The translations under genes were made by a program, and so were the position numbers. From Lentilactobacillus fungorum (lineage in GTDB: Bacteria > Bacillota > Bacilli > Lactobacillales > Lactobacillaceae): 64,000 nucleotides of DNA. Shown one piece after another: positions 43,267 through 52,860 of the stretch. Location: assembly GCF_016860605.1 (NCBI RefSeq), contig NZ_BNJR01000012.1:248001-312000 (forward strand), written 5' to 3'. The notes under the pieces were generated by a model, which saw only the letters and a program-made list of their open reading frames with translations, had not been told where the DNA came from and made no database searches. Position 1 is the first letter of the stretch; every line of letters starts with the position of its first letter.

Positions 43267-43299
43267 AACCAGCTAATACCCCTTACGTTTAAATTCATG

Positions 43300-44016
43300 C
43301 TATGCTTGGTCACTTTCTGGGTTCCTGAGGTAATAACCGACCCCTCTGCGGGTTACTAACCAGGTTGGATGGCTCGGGCTGTCTTCAACCTTTTCACGTA
43401 AACGGCGAACCGTTACATCCACTGTTCGAACGTCGCCAAAATAGTCATAGCCCCAAACCGTTTGTAATAAATGTTCTCGAGTCATCACTTGGCCAATATG
43501 TTGTGCCAAGTAATGCAGTAATTCAAATTCCCGGTGAGTTAATTCAATGTTTTCACCACGCTTGGAAACCGAATAAGCTTCTGGGTGAATCACCAAATCA
43601 CCAATTTTGATATCTTGATTATCATCATTTTCGTTGGAACTGCTATTATTGGTGCCCTGGCGCCGTAAGTTTGCTTTGACCCGGGCAACTAATTCGCGGT
43701 TAGAAAATGGCTTGGTAACGTAGTCGTCGGCACCAAGTTCCAGGCCAAGAACCTTATCTAATTCAGAATCCTTAGCCGTTACCATGATAATAGGAGTATC
43801 CTTTGTCTTTCGAACTTCTCTGGCAACTTCCAAGCCATCAACTTTTGGCAGCATAAGGTCTAAGATGATCAGGTCCGGATCAACATCCTTCACTTGCTGC
43901 AGTGCTTCTTCACCATCGTAGGCTACGGAAACTTCATAGCCTTCTTTGGTTAAATTAAATTTCTCAATATCGACGATCGGTTTTTCATCGTCAACTACTA
44001 AAATTTTCTTTGCCAT
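43300..44016 (-). CDS. walR: Essential response regulator
   Basis: 238 residues from ATG 44016 (AGGAG upstream). OmpR/PhoB class: receiver domain with DD at 9-10, phospho-acceptor D53 in [11 protein letters not shown]103-region YVTKPFSN, and a C-terminal winged helix ([33 protein letters not shown]). It regulates cell-wall hydrolase genes. First gene of walRKHIJ. Confidence 0.97.
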   Translation of the reverse strand: MAKKILVVDDEKPIVDIEKFNLTKEGYEVSVAYDGEEALQQVKDVDPDLIILDLMLPKVDGLEVAREVRKTKDTPIIMVTAKDSELDKVLGLELGADDYVTKPFSNRELVARVKANLRRQGTNNSSSNENDDNQDIKIGDLVIHPEAYSVSKRGENIELTHREFELLHYLAQHIGQVMTREHLLQTVWGYDYFGDVRTVDVTVRRLREKVEDSPSHPTWLVTRRGVGYYLRNPESDQA

Positions 44017-44223
44017 TAACAATTTCTCCTAACATGGATTTTAGATTGTTATTTTTTCATGAATTTGCGCACACCAACATGTTGCTATTATAACACAGGT
44101 GCTTCTAGGGAGAATAAAGCCGAACGTTGCTGGATCTGTACGAGATAACGTTATCTTGCGGCCGATGAAATTCTCTAAAGATACTTCGAAAATTCAAAAC
44201 AACAATTACTTTTGGAAAACCTG

Positions 44224-44252
44224 TTGCAAAACTTTTTTTCATATGCTATTAT
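44224..44252 (+). promoter_or_regulatory. tRNA-Lys promoter
   Basis: TTGCAA, 17-bp spacer, TATTAT, ending about 20 bp before the tRNA. Confidence 0.65.
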
Positions 44253-44271
44253 ATTTAAGTCGGTTAGTGAT

Positions 44272-44344
44272 GGGCAGTTAGCTCAGTTGGTAGAGCAACG
44301 GACTCTTAATCCGTGGGTCCAGGGTTCGAGCCCCTGACTGCCCA
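44272..44344 (+). tRNA. tRNA-Lys (anticodon CTT)
   Basis: 73 nt. Acceptor stem GGGCAGT/ACTGCCC, D-arm TAGCTCAGTTGGTAGAGC, anticodon loop in CGGACTCTTAATCCG with CTT, T-arm AGGGTTCGAGCCCCT. It is divergent from walR. Confidence 0.95.
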
Positions 44345-44365
44345 TTTATTACATACTACTAAATA

Positions 44366-44412
44366 ACGATCATGCCGCTGCTTGCAGCCATGGTTGTTAT
44401 TTTTTTTGCTCA
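44366..44412 (+). terminator. tRNA-Lys terminator
   Basis: AATAAC...CATG...GCTG / CAGC...CATG...GTTATT hairpin followed by eight T. Confidence 0.75.
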
Positions 44413-44426
44413 AAATTTGATTATAT

Positions 44427-44481
44427 GAAAAGGATCGAGGCAAGTCAAGCAACAGCGTTGGTTTTGACTGTCTCGATCCTT
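44427..44481 (-). terminator. dnaB terminator
   Basis: AAAAGGATCGAG pairs with CTCGATCCTTTT across a loop with further TCAA/TTGA pairing. It immediately follows the dnaB stop on the minus strand. Confidence 0.75.
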
Positions 44482-45870
44482 TTATGCTTGCTGGGCATAT
44501 GAGATCGATGAAAACTTATTATACGATTTTACAAATAATAACTTAACCGTCCCTCGCGGACCCGACCGGTTTTTTTCAATGATAACTTCAACTTCACCCA
44601 CATCGTTTTCATCGTCTTCGCCACTCGACCCACTGGATTGGTCATCATCGTCCTCGTCTTCATCCCGATAATAATCATCCCGGTATAAGAAGGCAACGAT
44701 GTCGGCATCTTGTTCAATTGAGCCGGATTCTCGAATATCAGATAATACCGGCCGCTTATCTTGCCGTTGCTCAACGCCACGAGAAAGTTGTGATAAAGCA
44801 ATAACTGGGACATGGAGCTCTTTGGCCAGTTTTTTTAGTTGGCGGGAAATCCCGGAAACTTCTTGTTGCCGGTTTTCGGCGTTGCTGCCTTCAATCAGCT
44901 GCAAGTAATCAACAACCACTAAGCCTAAATCCCCTGATTCCTTTGCTAACCGACGGCACTTCGCCCGAATTTCTGACATCTTAATCCCTGCGGTATCGTC
45001 AATAAAGATCTTGGCTCTAGATAAACTGCCCATGGCGACCACCAGATTTTGCCATTCGTCTTCAGTCAACTGGCCAGTCCGTAGATGATTTGCATTAATA
45101 CTGCCTTCCGCACATAGCATCCGGTTAACTAAGGACTCGGCACTCATTTCCAAACTAAAGATCGCAACGGTTTTATCGGTTTTGGTGCCGACATTCTGCG
45201 CAACATTTAACGCAAAGGCTGTTTTTCCAACGGCTGGTCTGGCGGCTAAAATGATTAATTCATCGTCATGCAGGCCCGTCGTAATCTTATCAAGCTCTGG
45301 ATACCCAGTAGACAGCCCAGTAACCGTATCACCTTCTTGAGATAGCCGGTCAATCTCATTAAACGTATTATTCAAAACGTCTTTAATTGCCTTAAAACCA
45401 GACTGATTTCGGTTCTCGGCAACGTTCATAATATCACGTTCGGCGTCGTCTAAGACGGTCGTAATATCATCATCAGTGTTGTAACTATTGGTCACAATAT
45501 TGGTCGCCGTTTGAATCAAGCGCCGCAGTAACGACTTGTCTTTGACAATCTTGGCATAGTAAGCAACGTTAGCAGCGGTTGGAACCGAGCCAGCCAGGTC
45601 GGCAATGTACTCCATGCCGCCAACATCATCCAAATTGTTCTGTTCAGTTAATAAATTGGTAATCGTCACAACATCAACGGCTTGATCACGATCGTTTAAC
45701 TCCACCATATCTTGAAAAATAATTTGATGTGCCCGTTTGTAAAAATCATCGGGCTCCAAATATTCCATGGCTTCAATTAAAGCATCCGTGCTCAAAAAAA
45801 TGGCACCTAGAACCGCCTTTTCCGCGTCAATATTTTGTGGCGGTAACTCATTTACAAAATCATTGTTCAT
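44482..45870 (-). CDS. dnaB: Replicative DNA helicase
   Basis: 462 residues. DnaB N-terminal domain (PPQNIDAEKAVLGAIFLST), then the RecA-like helicase core with Walker A ARPAVGKTAFALN, Walker B LGLVVVDYLQLIEG, and the SDIRESGSIEQDADIV motif. An acidic insertion (DEDEDDDDQSSGSSGEDDEN) lies near the C-terminus. It unwinds DNA ahead of the replisome. Part of the gdpP-rplI-dnaB minus-strand group; ends at a strong hairpin. Confidence 0.97.
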   Translation of the reverse strand: MNNDFVNELPPQNIDAEKAVLGAIFLSTDALIEAMEYLEPDDFYKRAHQIIFQDMVELNDRDQAVDVVTITNLLTEQNNLDDVGGMEYIADLAGSVPTAANVAYYAKIVKDKSLLRRLIQTATNIVTNSYNTDDDITTVLDDAERDIMNVAENRNQSGFKAIKDVLNNTFNEIDRLSQEGDTVTGLSTGYPELDKITTGLHDDELIILAARPAVGKTAFALNVAQNVGTKTDKTVAIFSLEMSAESLVNRMLCAEGSINANHLRTGQLTEDEWQNLVVAMGSLSRAKIFIDDTAGIKMSEIRAKCRRLAKESGDLGLVVVDYLQLIEGSNAENRQQEVSGISRQLKKLAKELHVPVIALSQLSRGVEQRQDKRPVLSDIRESGSIEQDADIVAFLYRDDYYRDEDEDDDDQSSGSSGEDDENDVGEVEVIIEKNRSGPRGTVKLLFVKSYNKFSSISYAQQA

Positions 45871-45978
45871 TTAAGTTCCTCATTCATTAAACAACCAAAA
45901 GTTCAGTATGGACATTCTAGCTCATTTTCTCATCAGTAGCAAAAAAATAGCAGCTCCCAATCGTTCATACCAGAATTT

Positions 45979-46023
45979 AAGCCAATCAAACCCTTTCCTG
46001 GCGGAACTGGCTTTGATTGGCTT
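45979..46023. terminator. rplI-dnaB intergenic inverted repeat
   Basis: AAGCCAATCAAA (45979-45990) pairs perfectly with TTTGATTGGCTT (46012-46023). No T-run beyond AATT. Located after rplI, before dnaB. Confidence 0.55.
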
Positions 46024-46044
46024 AATTGCTAGTCGCTTTTATTG

Positions 46045-46497
46045 CTATTTTTCTGCCACGTGAACGCGAATTCGAGCTTCTACTTCAGGTCGTAATTTGA
46101 CATGGACATTGGTATAACCAGCGACCCGAATTGGATCAGCCAGTTCAATTTTGCGCTTGTCCAGTTTAATGCCATATTGCTTATCTAAGGCAGAGGCAAT
46201 CTGCTTACTTGGAATTGATCCGAACAATCGGCCATCAGTGCCAGCCTTAGCAGATAATTCAACCACTGTCTTGTCATCTTCTAATTGGGCCTTTACTTTT
46301 TTGGCTTCTTCAAGTTCTTCTTCTTCGCGTTTCTTTTCAGCCCGTTGCTGACCTTCAAGTTGGCTCATCGCAGCGCGGGAAGCCCGTTTAGCTTTGCCGT
46401 TTTTAATTAAAAAGTTTTGAGCATAGCCGTCAGGAACTTCTTTTACCTCACCACGTTTACCCTTACCACGGACGTCTTCTAGAAAAATGACTTTCAC
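46045..46497 (-). CDS. rplI: 50S ribosomal protein L9
   Basis: 150 residues. The N-terminal L9 signature is [20 protein letters not shown]...[13 protein letters not shown], followed by a long charged helix ([20 protein letters not shown]) and the C-terminal domain [13 protein letters not shown]. It binds 23S rRNA near the L1 stalk. 36 bp after gdpP, ahead of dnaB: the standard Firmicutes order. Confidence 0.97.
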   Translation of the reverse strand: MKVIFLEDVRGKGKRGEVKEVPDGYAQNFLIKNGKAKRASRAAMSQLEGQQRAEKKREEEELEEAKKVKAQLEDDKTVVELSAKAGTDGRLFGSIPSKQIASALDKQYGIKLDKRKIELADPIRVAGYTNVHVKLRPEVEARIRVHVAEK

Positions 46498-46533
46498 AAT
46501 CGATCACTCCTACTATCCTCAAATTAAATACCT

Positions 46534-48546
46534 TTATTCATTATCATCGATATACTTAATGGTTTCAAGCAGTAATTGTTTAACATCGGCAATGGACTTG
46601 CCTTCGATTTGAGTGGCCCCACTCGATAAGTGACCACCGCCGCCCATTTGCTCCATAATAATCTGGACGTTAATTGAGCCGGTGCTTCGCGCAGACACAC
46701 CAATTTTACCATCGGAACGCTTGGTAATAATAAATGACGCGTCAACACCCGACATCGTCAACAGTGAATCGCAAGCCTGAGCTGCGGTTACCGGGTCATA
46801 CGCCCGATCTTCTTCACCAACAATCATCGCCATATTCTTATGGAAGAATTCAACCATTGAAATCAGATGGTTGCGCTGTAAATAATTATCGATATTTTCC
46901 TTCATCAACTGCTGCATCTCGTCAGAATCCGCTCCCGCCGACCGCAAATAACTAGCTGCATCAAACGTTCGCGTCCCGGTGCGCATTGAAAATGATTGGG
47001 TGTCAATAAAGATCCCGGTTAGCATCGCCGTTGCCTCAATTCGATTAATCGGTTCTTCTTCATGAGGCTGGTATTCAAACATTTCAGTAATCAGCTCACA
47101 CGTTGATGATGCATATGGTTCGATGTAAACCAGCATTGGGTTCTCAGGAAATTCTTCTCCTCGACGGTGATGGTCGATGATAATCACGCGCTGGGCCATT
47201 TTCTCGTATAGTTCTTGAGAGATACTAATGGATGGCTTAGAGTGATCCACCATGATCAATAAACTGCTGTCAGTGGCTTTTTCTAACGCTTCTGTTGGGG
47301 TAATAATCGAATCGTTAATTTCAGGATATTTTTTTGCGGCTTCCAGTAGCCGTTGAATATCCGAATGAACTTTTTCTTTGTCTAAGACAATCCAACACTT
47401 TTTATTATTCATTTGCGCAATTCGGCGAATCCCAAGGCAAGCGCCCAGTGCATCCATATCAGGTCGCGTATGTCCTTGAACAAAGACCTGATCAGATGCA
47501 TTCATTAATTCGTTTAAAGCTTGAGAAATCATTCGTGCCCGAACCCGAGTCCGTTTCTCCATTGGGTTCGTTTTGCCGCCATAGAAGCGGGCCGTCCCAT
47601 CCAGTGACTTGACCACAACTTGATCACCGCCTCGACCCAATGCGAGGTCAAGATTACTTTGTGCCTGATCGGCCAAGCTATTTAAGTCATCTTCTCCATA
47701 AGCAATCCCAATACTTAAGGTCAACGGGAAGTTTTGCTTGGAAGTGGTCTCTCGCACGACGTCCAAAATATTAAACTTATCGTTTTCAATCGCCGTGAGT
47801 GACTTTGCGTATGCTAACAAGAAGAAATGGTCATCATCAATTTGCTTCAGGTACATGCCATATTTTTGAGACCAAGTTGCCAATTCATTGGTGACGTAGT
47901 TACTTAAATTAGAAATTTCCTGATCAGTCATTGACTGCGTAATTTCGTCGTAGTTATCCAAGAAAATTTGACCAACGGAAATTTGCTCAGACTCATAGCG
48001 TTCCTGAATATTAGCGTACTTCGTAACGTCCATCATGTAGATTGAATTGTATTCCTTTTGAATCAACAGGGTAAACTTGTGGCCGCGCCAGGTGATGGTA
48101 TGAAAATCGTTGGATTCTTCATACTTCATAACCAATTGCTGTAAGTCTTGGTCAATATCAACAATCTTTTTGCCTAACACGTTTTCATCCTTAAAATACT
48201 GCATCAAATAAGGATTCGTCCATTCAATCAAGCCATCACCATTCGTGACCATGACACCAATCGGCATTTCGAGTAACGCTTCTTGCTCACCACGATGAAT
48301 TCGATATGATAAATCAGTAATGTAGCGATTGGTATCAGAACTAATCTCATTCATCATCACAATTGTGTAAACTAAGCCAATCACACTAATGATTACCATG
48401 ATCGCTGACACAAGAATATTATAGAGAAATGAAACGACGACGCCATAAATAACGATTAGGGCAATAAATATCATGATTCGCCGAAGCCGTCGATTATGAA
48501 CAAACGGTGGTAGCTCACCGTCATTATGTGCAAACCAATTTTTCAT
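46534..48546 (-). CDS. gdpP: Cyclic-di-AMP phosphodiesterase
   Basis: 670 residues. Two N-terminal membrane helices (RRIMIFIALIVIYGVVVSFL; ILVSAIMVIISVIGLVYTIV), a PAS domain, a degenerate GGDEF domain (residues about 170-310), then DHH-DHHA1: DALGACLG, VDHSKPS, VIIDHHRRGEEF (the DHH triad) and C-terminal QMGGGGHLSSGAT. It hydrolyses c-di-AMP and so affects osmolyte and cell-wall homeostasis. First gene of gdpP-rplI-dnaB. Confidence 0.96.
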   Translation of the reverse strand: MKNWFAHNDGELPPFVHNRRLRRIMIFIALIVIYGVVVSFLYNILVSAIMVIISVIGLVYTIVMMNEISSDTNRYITDLSYRIHRGEQEALLEMPIGVMVTNGDGLIEWTNPYLMQYFKDENVLGKKIVDIDQDLQQLVMKYEESNDFHTITWRGHKFTLLIQKEYNSIYMMDVTKYANIQERYESEQISVGQIFLDNYDEITQSMTDQEISNLSNYVTNELATWSQKYGMYLKQIDDDHFFLLAYAKSLTAIENDKFNILDVVRETTSKQNFPLTLSIGIAYGEDDLNSLADQAQSNLDLALGRGGDQVVVKSLDGTARFYGGKTNPMEKRTRVRARMISQALNELMNASDQVFVQGHTRPDMDALGACLGIRRIAQMNNKKCWIVLDKEKVHSDIQRLLEAAKKYPEINDSIITPTEALEKATDSSLLIMVDHSKPSISISQELYEKMAQRVIIIDHHRRGEEFPENPMLVYIEPYASSTCELITEMFEYQPHEEEPINRIEATAMLTGIFIDTQSFSMRTGTRTFDAASYLRSAGADSDEMQQLMKENIDNYLQRNHLISMVEFFHKNMAMIVGEEDRAYDPVTAAQACDSLLTMSGVDASFIITKRSDGKIGVSARSTGSINVQIIMEQMGGGGHLSSGATQIEGKSIADVKQLLLETIKYIDDNE

Positions 48547-48760
48547 TTTATGTCCTCTTACTCAATGTGCTTAATGGTTTTATTTTACCATAAAATCAAA
48601 TTGGGCGATGACTTGCCACTCTTTGGATTTATTGTCCACGCTAGCGCTTTACTATGATTTCAACGAATTTAACTAAAATCAATTGCCCAATGCCCAAAAA
48701 AGAAGCCCAACAATTAAAACTTGCGGACTCCTTAATTCATAACTATGCTTCACTAAATCA

Positions 48761-50152
48761 TTACTGATCTGTACTTGGTACTAACTTATGCTGATGTAAG
48801 TAGGTCACACCGCCAAAGACAACGGTCCAAACAATCGCGCCCACCGCCCCAAAAATGTCTTCTGGAATGAAGAAAAGGGTGAAAAAGACCACTACGAAAA
48901 AGCCAATTGTTAATGGACTCATGAGTTTATACGCCGGCATTAAGAACCCGTTAGGCAAAAAGTCACTGGATGCCCGATATTTTCGATGAGCCAAGAGTGC
49001 CAAGGTATACACAATAATGTACATATCACTGGAAACCCCAGTCACAATCGTAAAAACAGAACTTAAAACACTTGTTAGGCTCATTAAAGGGGTAATTAAT
49101 ACCAAGATGGCTGAGAAAATAATTGCATTAGCCGGGACACCATTTCGAGAAATTTTAGCAAAATTTTTACGTAACCAGCTATCGGCAGGCACTTCAGTTG
49201 CTAGTTGGTAAAAATGACGGCCAGCTGAGAAGATACAACTATTGAGTGCCGAAGCGGCTGATGTCAGAACAACAAAATTAATTAAAGCAGCGGCGGCTGG
49301 AAAACCAGCTAATTTGAAAACTTGAACGAACGGACTGGCATTTTGCGAAATTGACGTCCAGGGAATAATTCCCATGATGACAATCAAAGCGCCGATATAA
49401 AAGATCAAAATTCGCAATAAAGTTTCATTAACGGCTTTTTTAATCACTTGATGAGGTGATTTCGCCTCACCGATCGTGATGCTGACAAATTCGATACCTT
49501 GAAAGGCAAAGAACACCATTGGAAAGGCTGAAATGAAACTATAAATGCCGTGAGGAAACAACGTGAAATTGTTAAAAACGTTTGCGAGCGTCGCATGGCC
49601 TAGTGGGGTAACTGAATTTTGAGCCATCATAAAAATCCCAGTAAAAATCATTGCTAAAATGGCAAGAATCTTAATCATGGCAAACCAAAATTCTGCTTCG
49701 CCAAATAGGCGGGCGGCGATTAAATTAACCCCCGCTAAAATGCCGAGAAATACAATTTCAATCAGCCAAGCTGGAACGTGGGGGAACCAATACTGAACAT
49801 AAGTCGCCGTCGCGGTTAATTCTGCCATACAGACAAAAACCAGCCCAATCCAATACGTCCAGCCGGTAAAGTGGCCAACCGTAGGACCAAGGTATCGCGA
49901 GATAAAAGAGACAAATGTATGTTGTGACGGGTCAGAATAAAACATCTCGCCAATTCCTCGCATCATAAAGAAGAAGAAAAGGCCTAAAACAACGTACACT
50001 AACATCACCGACGGGCCGGTCTTACTAATTGTACTACCTGATCCTAAAAATAAGCCGGTCCCAATCGTGCCGCCAATTGCGATCATCTGCACGTGGCGAT
50101 TACTCAAAGCCCGCATCGTGCCGTCTTGGTTCTCCGTAATTTTTGATTTCAT
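48761..50152 (-). CDS. AAT-family amino-acid permease
   Basis: 463 residues from ATG 50152 (AGGAGGATGCCT upstream). About 12 membrane segments. APC/AAT signature near the N-terminus: LSNRHVQMIAIGGTIGTGLFLGSG, then GEMFYSDPSQHTFVSFISRYLGPTVGHFTGW. A proton-coupled importer; the substrate (for example an aromatic or branched-chain amino acid, GABA or asparagine) cannot be decided. It stands alone, with a 350-bp AT-rich upstream region (50153-50509) holding promoters for it and for the divergent arsR-type gene but no visible repeats. Confidence 0.88.
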   Translation of the reverse strand: MKSKITENQDGTMRALSNRHVQMIAIGGTIGTGLFLGSGSTISKTGPSVMLVYVVLGLFFFFMMRGIGEMFYSDPSQHTFVSFISRYLGPTVGHFTGWTYWIGLVFVCMAELTATATYVQYWFPHVPAWLIEIVFLGILAGVNLIAARLFGEAEFWFAMIKILAILAMIFTGIFMMAQNSVTPLGHATLANVFNNFTLFPHGIYSFISAFPMVFFAFQGIEFVSITIGEAKSPHQVIKKAVNETLLRILIFYIGALIVIMGIIPWTSISQNASPFVQVFKLAGFPAAAALINFVVLTSAASALNSCIFSAGRHFYQLATEVPADSWLRKNFAKISRNGVPANAIIFSAILVLITPLMSLTSVLSSVFTIVTGVSSDMYIIVYTLALLAHRKYRASSDFLPNGFLMPAYKLMSPLTIGFFVVVFFTLFFIPEDIFGAVGAIVWTVVFGGVTYLHQHKLVPSTDQ

Positions 50153-50509
50153 AGGCATCCTCCTGAAGATAAGATATAAATAAGATTATGGTTAAAATTG
50201 TTCTCATGTTAATGCTGGTATCTTATCATAATTTGAAAATGGATGTTATTTATAATGACATTTCGTTATAAAAGTAGGAATTTTTGTTGATTTATTAATT
50301 ATTATTAGGGAATGATGTTATATTTTTTTACATTATTTGATAATTAGCCAGCATTTTAGCAATTACCAACCGAAAGGTACAAGCGCCACTTTTTGACAAC
50401 AAATTGGTTTTTCTCTTGCTTATGATTACCAAATTACCTGTAAATCATGAAGAAGCCCTGCTTAAATCATAAGAGTTGAAATAATAACCCATAAAAGTAT
50501 AATAGTATT

Positions 50510-50806
50510 ATGATTATTGAACTAAATGCACAACAAACAGACGAATTAAGAGTGCGAATTTTTAAGGCGTTAGCAGACCCGATTAGAATTCAAATTATTC
50601 GCTACCTAAGGAGGGTGAATAAAGAGACAACGTGTGGTGATGTTAGCAAAGTCATTAAAATGAGTAAATCGGCGGGCTCATATCACTTTAAAGTTTTAAG
50701 AGAGGCCGGCTTAACAATTACCCGAAAAGATTCAAGGGAAAAGTACGTTTCTTTAAACTACGATACCTTTGAAAAATACGTGAATCATTTTTTGGATTCT
50801 TTATAG
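50510..50806 (+). CDS. ArsR-family transcriptional regulator
   Basis: 98 residues. Winged helix of the ArsR/HTH_20 type: RIFKALADPIRIQIIRYLRR, then CGDVSKVIKMSKSAGSYHFKVLREAGLTITRKDSREKYVSLN. The usual N-terminal metal-binding Cys box (ELCVCDL) is absent; one Cys lies in TTCGDV, so it may sense something other than arsenic or cadmium. It precedes a DHA2 exporter whose promoter carries a perfect palindrome, the likely operator. A terminator separates the two genes. Confidence 0.85.
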   Translation: MIIELNAQQTDELRVRIFKALADPIRIQIIRYLRRVNKETTCGDVSKVIKMSKSAGSYHFKVLREAGLTITRKDSREKYVSLNYDTFEKYVNHFLDSL

Positions 50807-50839
50807 TTCTGTCTACCAAGTCCAACTTCGCACGAAATC

Positions 50840-50886
50840 AGTTGATGAGTGGTTAGTTTTAACTAACCGCCATCAACTTTTTTAGT
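50840..50886 (+). terminator. arsR-type gene terminator
   Basis: AGTTGATG...GGTTAGTT pairs with AACTAACC...CATCAACT, followed by six T. Confidence 0.85.
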
Positions 50887-50986
50887 CTGAAATCATGACT
50901 AATCCGATATGCTGGCACCCACTCAACTTTTCGCGAGCAATCCAAATATAGATTGACGGCCTAAAAATCATATGGTAGTCTTCAAT

Positions 50987-51010
50987 ATAGTTCAAAAGTA
51001 TTTGAACTAT
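50987..51010. promoter_or_regulatory. Perfect palindromic operator of the DHA2 exporter
   Basis: ATAGTTCAAA (50987-50996) and TTTGAACTAT (51001-51010) form an uninterrupted 10-bp inverted repeat with a 4-bp spacer, 24 bp before the start codon. This is the probable site of the ArsR-type repressor encoded upstream. A half-site TTGAACTA also occurs at 50517-50524, at the very start of the regulator gene. Confidence 0.75.
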
Positions 51011-51033
51011 TAAACTTAATTTGGAGGCTTATC

Positions 51034-52413
51034 GTGAAAAAACATCACTCAACTTGGATTCTCGCACTCACATCACTGGGATTTTTTATGTCCATGATGG
51101 ATTCAATGATTGTAACCACCGCGTCGACAGCTATTAGAAATGATTTTAATATCTCCGTCAGCCAGCTCCAGTGGGCCTTGAACGCTTATAATGTGACTAT
51201 TGCAGCTGTCCTTCTTTTTGGCGTTGCACTTGGGGATAAAATTGGCCATCGAAAGATTTATAACATTGGCATTCTTATCTTTGTCATTGGATCAATTGCT
51301 TGTGCTCTATCCAGCAATATCACTATGTTAATTATTGCCAGAATTATTGAAGGCGCCGGTGCCTCCGTGATGACACCCATGTCAATGGCAATCCTGACTT
51401 CTGCATTAGCACCTCAAGAACGTGGCAAAGCTTTAGGCATTTGGAGTGGAATTGGTGGCTTCGCTTTAATTGTTGGACCAGCTCTTGGCGGCATGATCGT
51501 CGCTAACTTAACCTGGCAATGGATATTTTGGATCAATGTCCCTATTGGTTTAGTCGGTATTTATTTTTCACAAAAGAAACTGCCAGAAACGATTGTACAA
51601 GGCACTCAATTAAACATCATCGACTCAATCCTCATCATCCTAGCTTCGTCAGGATTAATTTGGGCACTTTCCGAAAGTAGATCCCAAAACATTTCAAGCT
51701 CAACCATGATTATTGGCATCATCAGTGGCTTGTTAGCAATTGTTTTTCTCCTTCGGCAACTTAAAGAAGTCCATCCTATGGTGCCACTTAACCTTTTCAA
51801 ACGATCCCCATTTAGCGGTGGTAATATTTCAACATTCTTATTGTATGCCTCAATGTATGGGGTCGTCTTTTTTCTTCCCCAGTACTTCCAAATCGTTAAT
51901 CACTCAAACGCTCTTAGCGCTGGCTTGAAGATGCTGCCATGGACGGGAACATTGGTGTTGATTGCACCATTTGCTGGCAAGGCCGTAGACCAGTTTGGCG
52001 AACGGCTAATCGGCACCATTGGATTGACAATGCAAGGAATTGGCTACTTATGGATTGCCATAATTAGCAGCCCTAGCACCTCTTATTTAAATATTGTGGT
52101 GCCATTAGCAATTGCTGGAACTGGGTTATCCTTGGCAGGACCCGCTCTCCAAAAAGCCGTTGTTGGTGCGGTTGAGCAAAAATTTATTAGTCAATCTTCA
52201 GGAATTTACAATATGTTTCGTTTATTTGGCGGGGCAATTGGCGTAACTGTTTCAGTCATTATTTTCTATGCTTATGGGAGCGCAACCGCCGCCGACGTAT
52301 TTTCAGTCGGTTTTAATGCCGCAATGATTGGTGCGGCCGTCATCTCGCTACTAGGAATTATCCCCGCGCTTTGTTTAAAAACAACTGGGTTGATTGTCCC
52401 CCGCCGTAAATAA
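51034..52413 (+). CDS. DHA2-family multidrug exporter (MFS)
   Basis: 459 residues from a GTG with TTGGAGG upstream. N-terminal SLGFFMSMMDSMIVTTASTA holds the DHA2 motif D1; motif A appears as LGDKIGHRKIYNIG, motif C as GIGGFALIVGPALGG, and PERG-like APQERGKALGIW. About 14 membrane segments. It exports drugs or metabolites using the proton gradient. The ArsR-type regulator and operator upstream suggest ligand-induced expression. Confidence 0.87.
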   Translation: MKKHHSTWILALTSLGFFMSMMDSMIVTTASTAIRNDFNISVSQLQWALNAYNVTIAAVLLFGVALGDKIGHRKIYNIGILIFVIGSIACALSSNITMLIIARIIEGAGASVMTPMSMAILTSALAPQERGKALGIWSGIGGFALIVGPALGGMIVANLTWQWIFWINVPIGLVGIYFSQKKLPETIVQGTQLNIIDSILIILASSGLIWALSESRSQNISSSTMIIGIISGLLAIVFLLRQLKEVHPMVPLNLFKRSPFSGGNISTFLLYASMYGVVFFLPQYFQIVNHSNALSAGLKMLPWTGTLVLIAPFAGKAVDQFGERLIGTIGLTMQGIGYLWIAIISSPSTSYLNIVVPLAIAGTGLSLAGPALQKAVVGAVEQKFISQSSGIYNMFRLFGGAIGVTVSVIIFYAYGSATAADVFSVGFNAAMIGAAVISLLGIIPALCLKTTGLIVPRRK

Positions 52414-52461
52414 TTCTTGCAATTTTTCTCACCAAGTTTTATACTCATTCCAATAATTAAA

Positions 52462-52690
52462 GTCGAGTTACATCAAGTAGTTCCTTATCTGGGTGTCAGG
52501 AAGTTGGCGGCTGCTGCGAGCCAATCAGGGTAAGGGAGACGAAATACCGTAATTCCCGACAATGGTCAATAACTAGAATCCATTATCTTCTAGTGAGCGG
52601 TGTATTTGTTGAATACACAAGTTGGGTGGTACCACGGTTAAAAATCGTCCCTATTGCATTAATTAATGCGATAGGGACGATTTTTTGTCT
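52462..52690 (+). promoter_or_regulatory. T-box riboswitch (probable Tyr specifier)
   Basis: Promoter TTGCAA/TATACT with 17-bp spacer just upstream (about 52417-52445). Stem I base GTCGAG...TTAC/GTAA...CCCGAC; upper helix TTCCTTA/TAAGGGA; specifier-loop strand GACGAAATAC aligns with GATGAACTAC of the T-box at 30662-30896 and puts UAC at the same place. T-box core GGGTGGTACCACGG at 52623-52636, then terminator AATCGTCCCTAT/ATAGGGACGATT plus T-run (to 52687). ACC (Thr) is the alternative specifier reading. Confidence 0.88.
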
Positions 52691-52713
52691 ACTTATGAGA
52701 GGAGCGACTAACC

Positions 52714-52860
52714 ATGACACAAAGAACAACTAATGGGGGCCTTAGTCGGTATTGGTTAACCATTTTCTACCCTTATTGTGAAATGAATTTGGATTTGACA
52801 CAACGGTGATGAAAAAAGAATTGACGTTCGCCAATCCCTAACAAAGGACAGCTACGCCAG
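52714..52860 (+). pseudogene. Decayed small gene behind the T-box
   Basis: A strong GAGAGGAGCG precedes ATG 52714, but the frame runs only 31 codons (to 52809). Other frames give coding-like fragments: ALVGIG right after the start, and HNGDEKRIDVRQSLTKD near 52792-52845. This suggests a small membrane protein broken by frameshifts. Leader repeat copy D begins where the remnant's last recognisable codons lie, so repeat insertion may have contributed to the decay. Confidence 0.4.
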
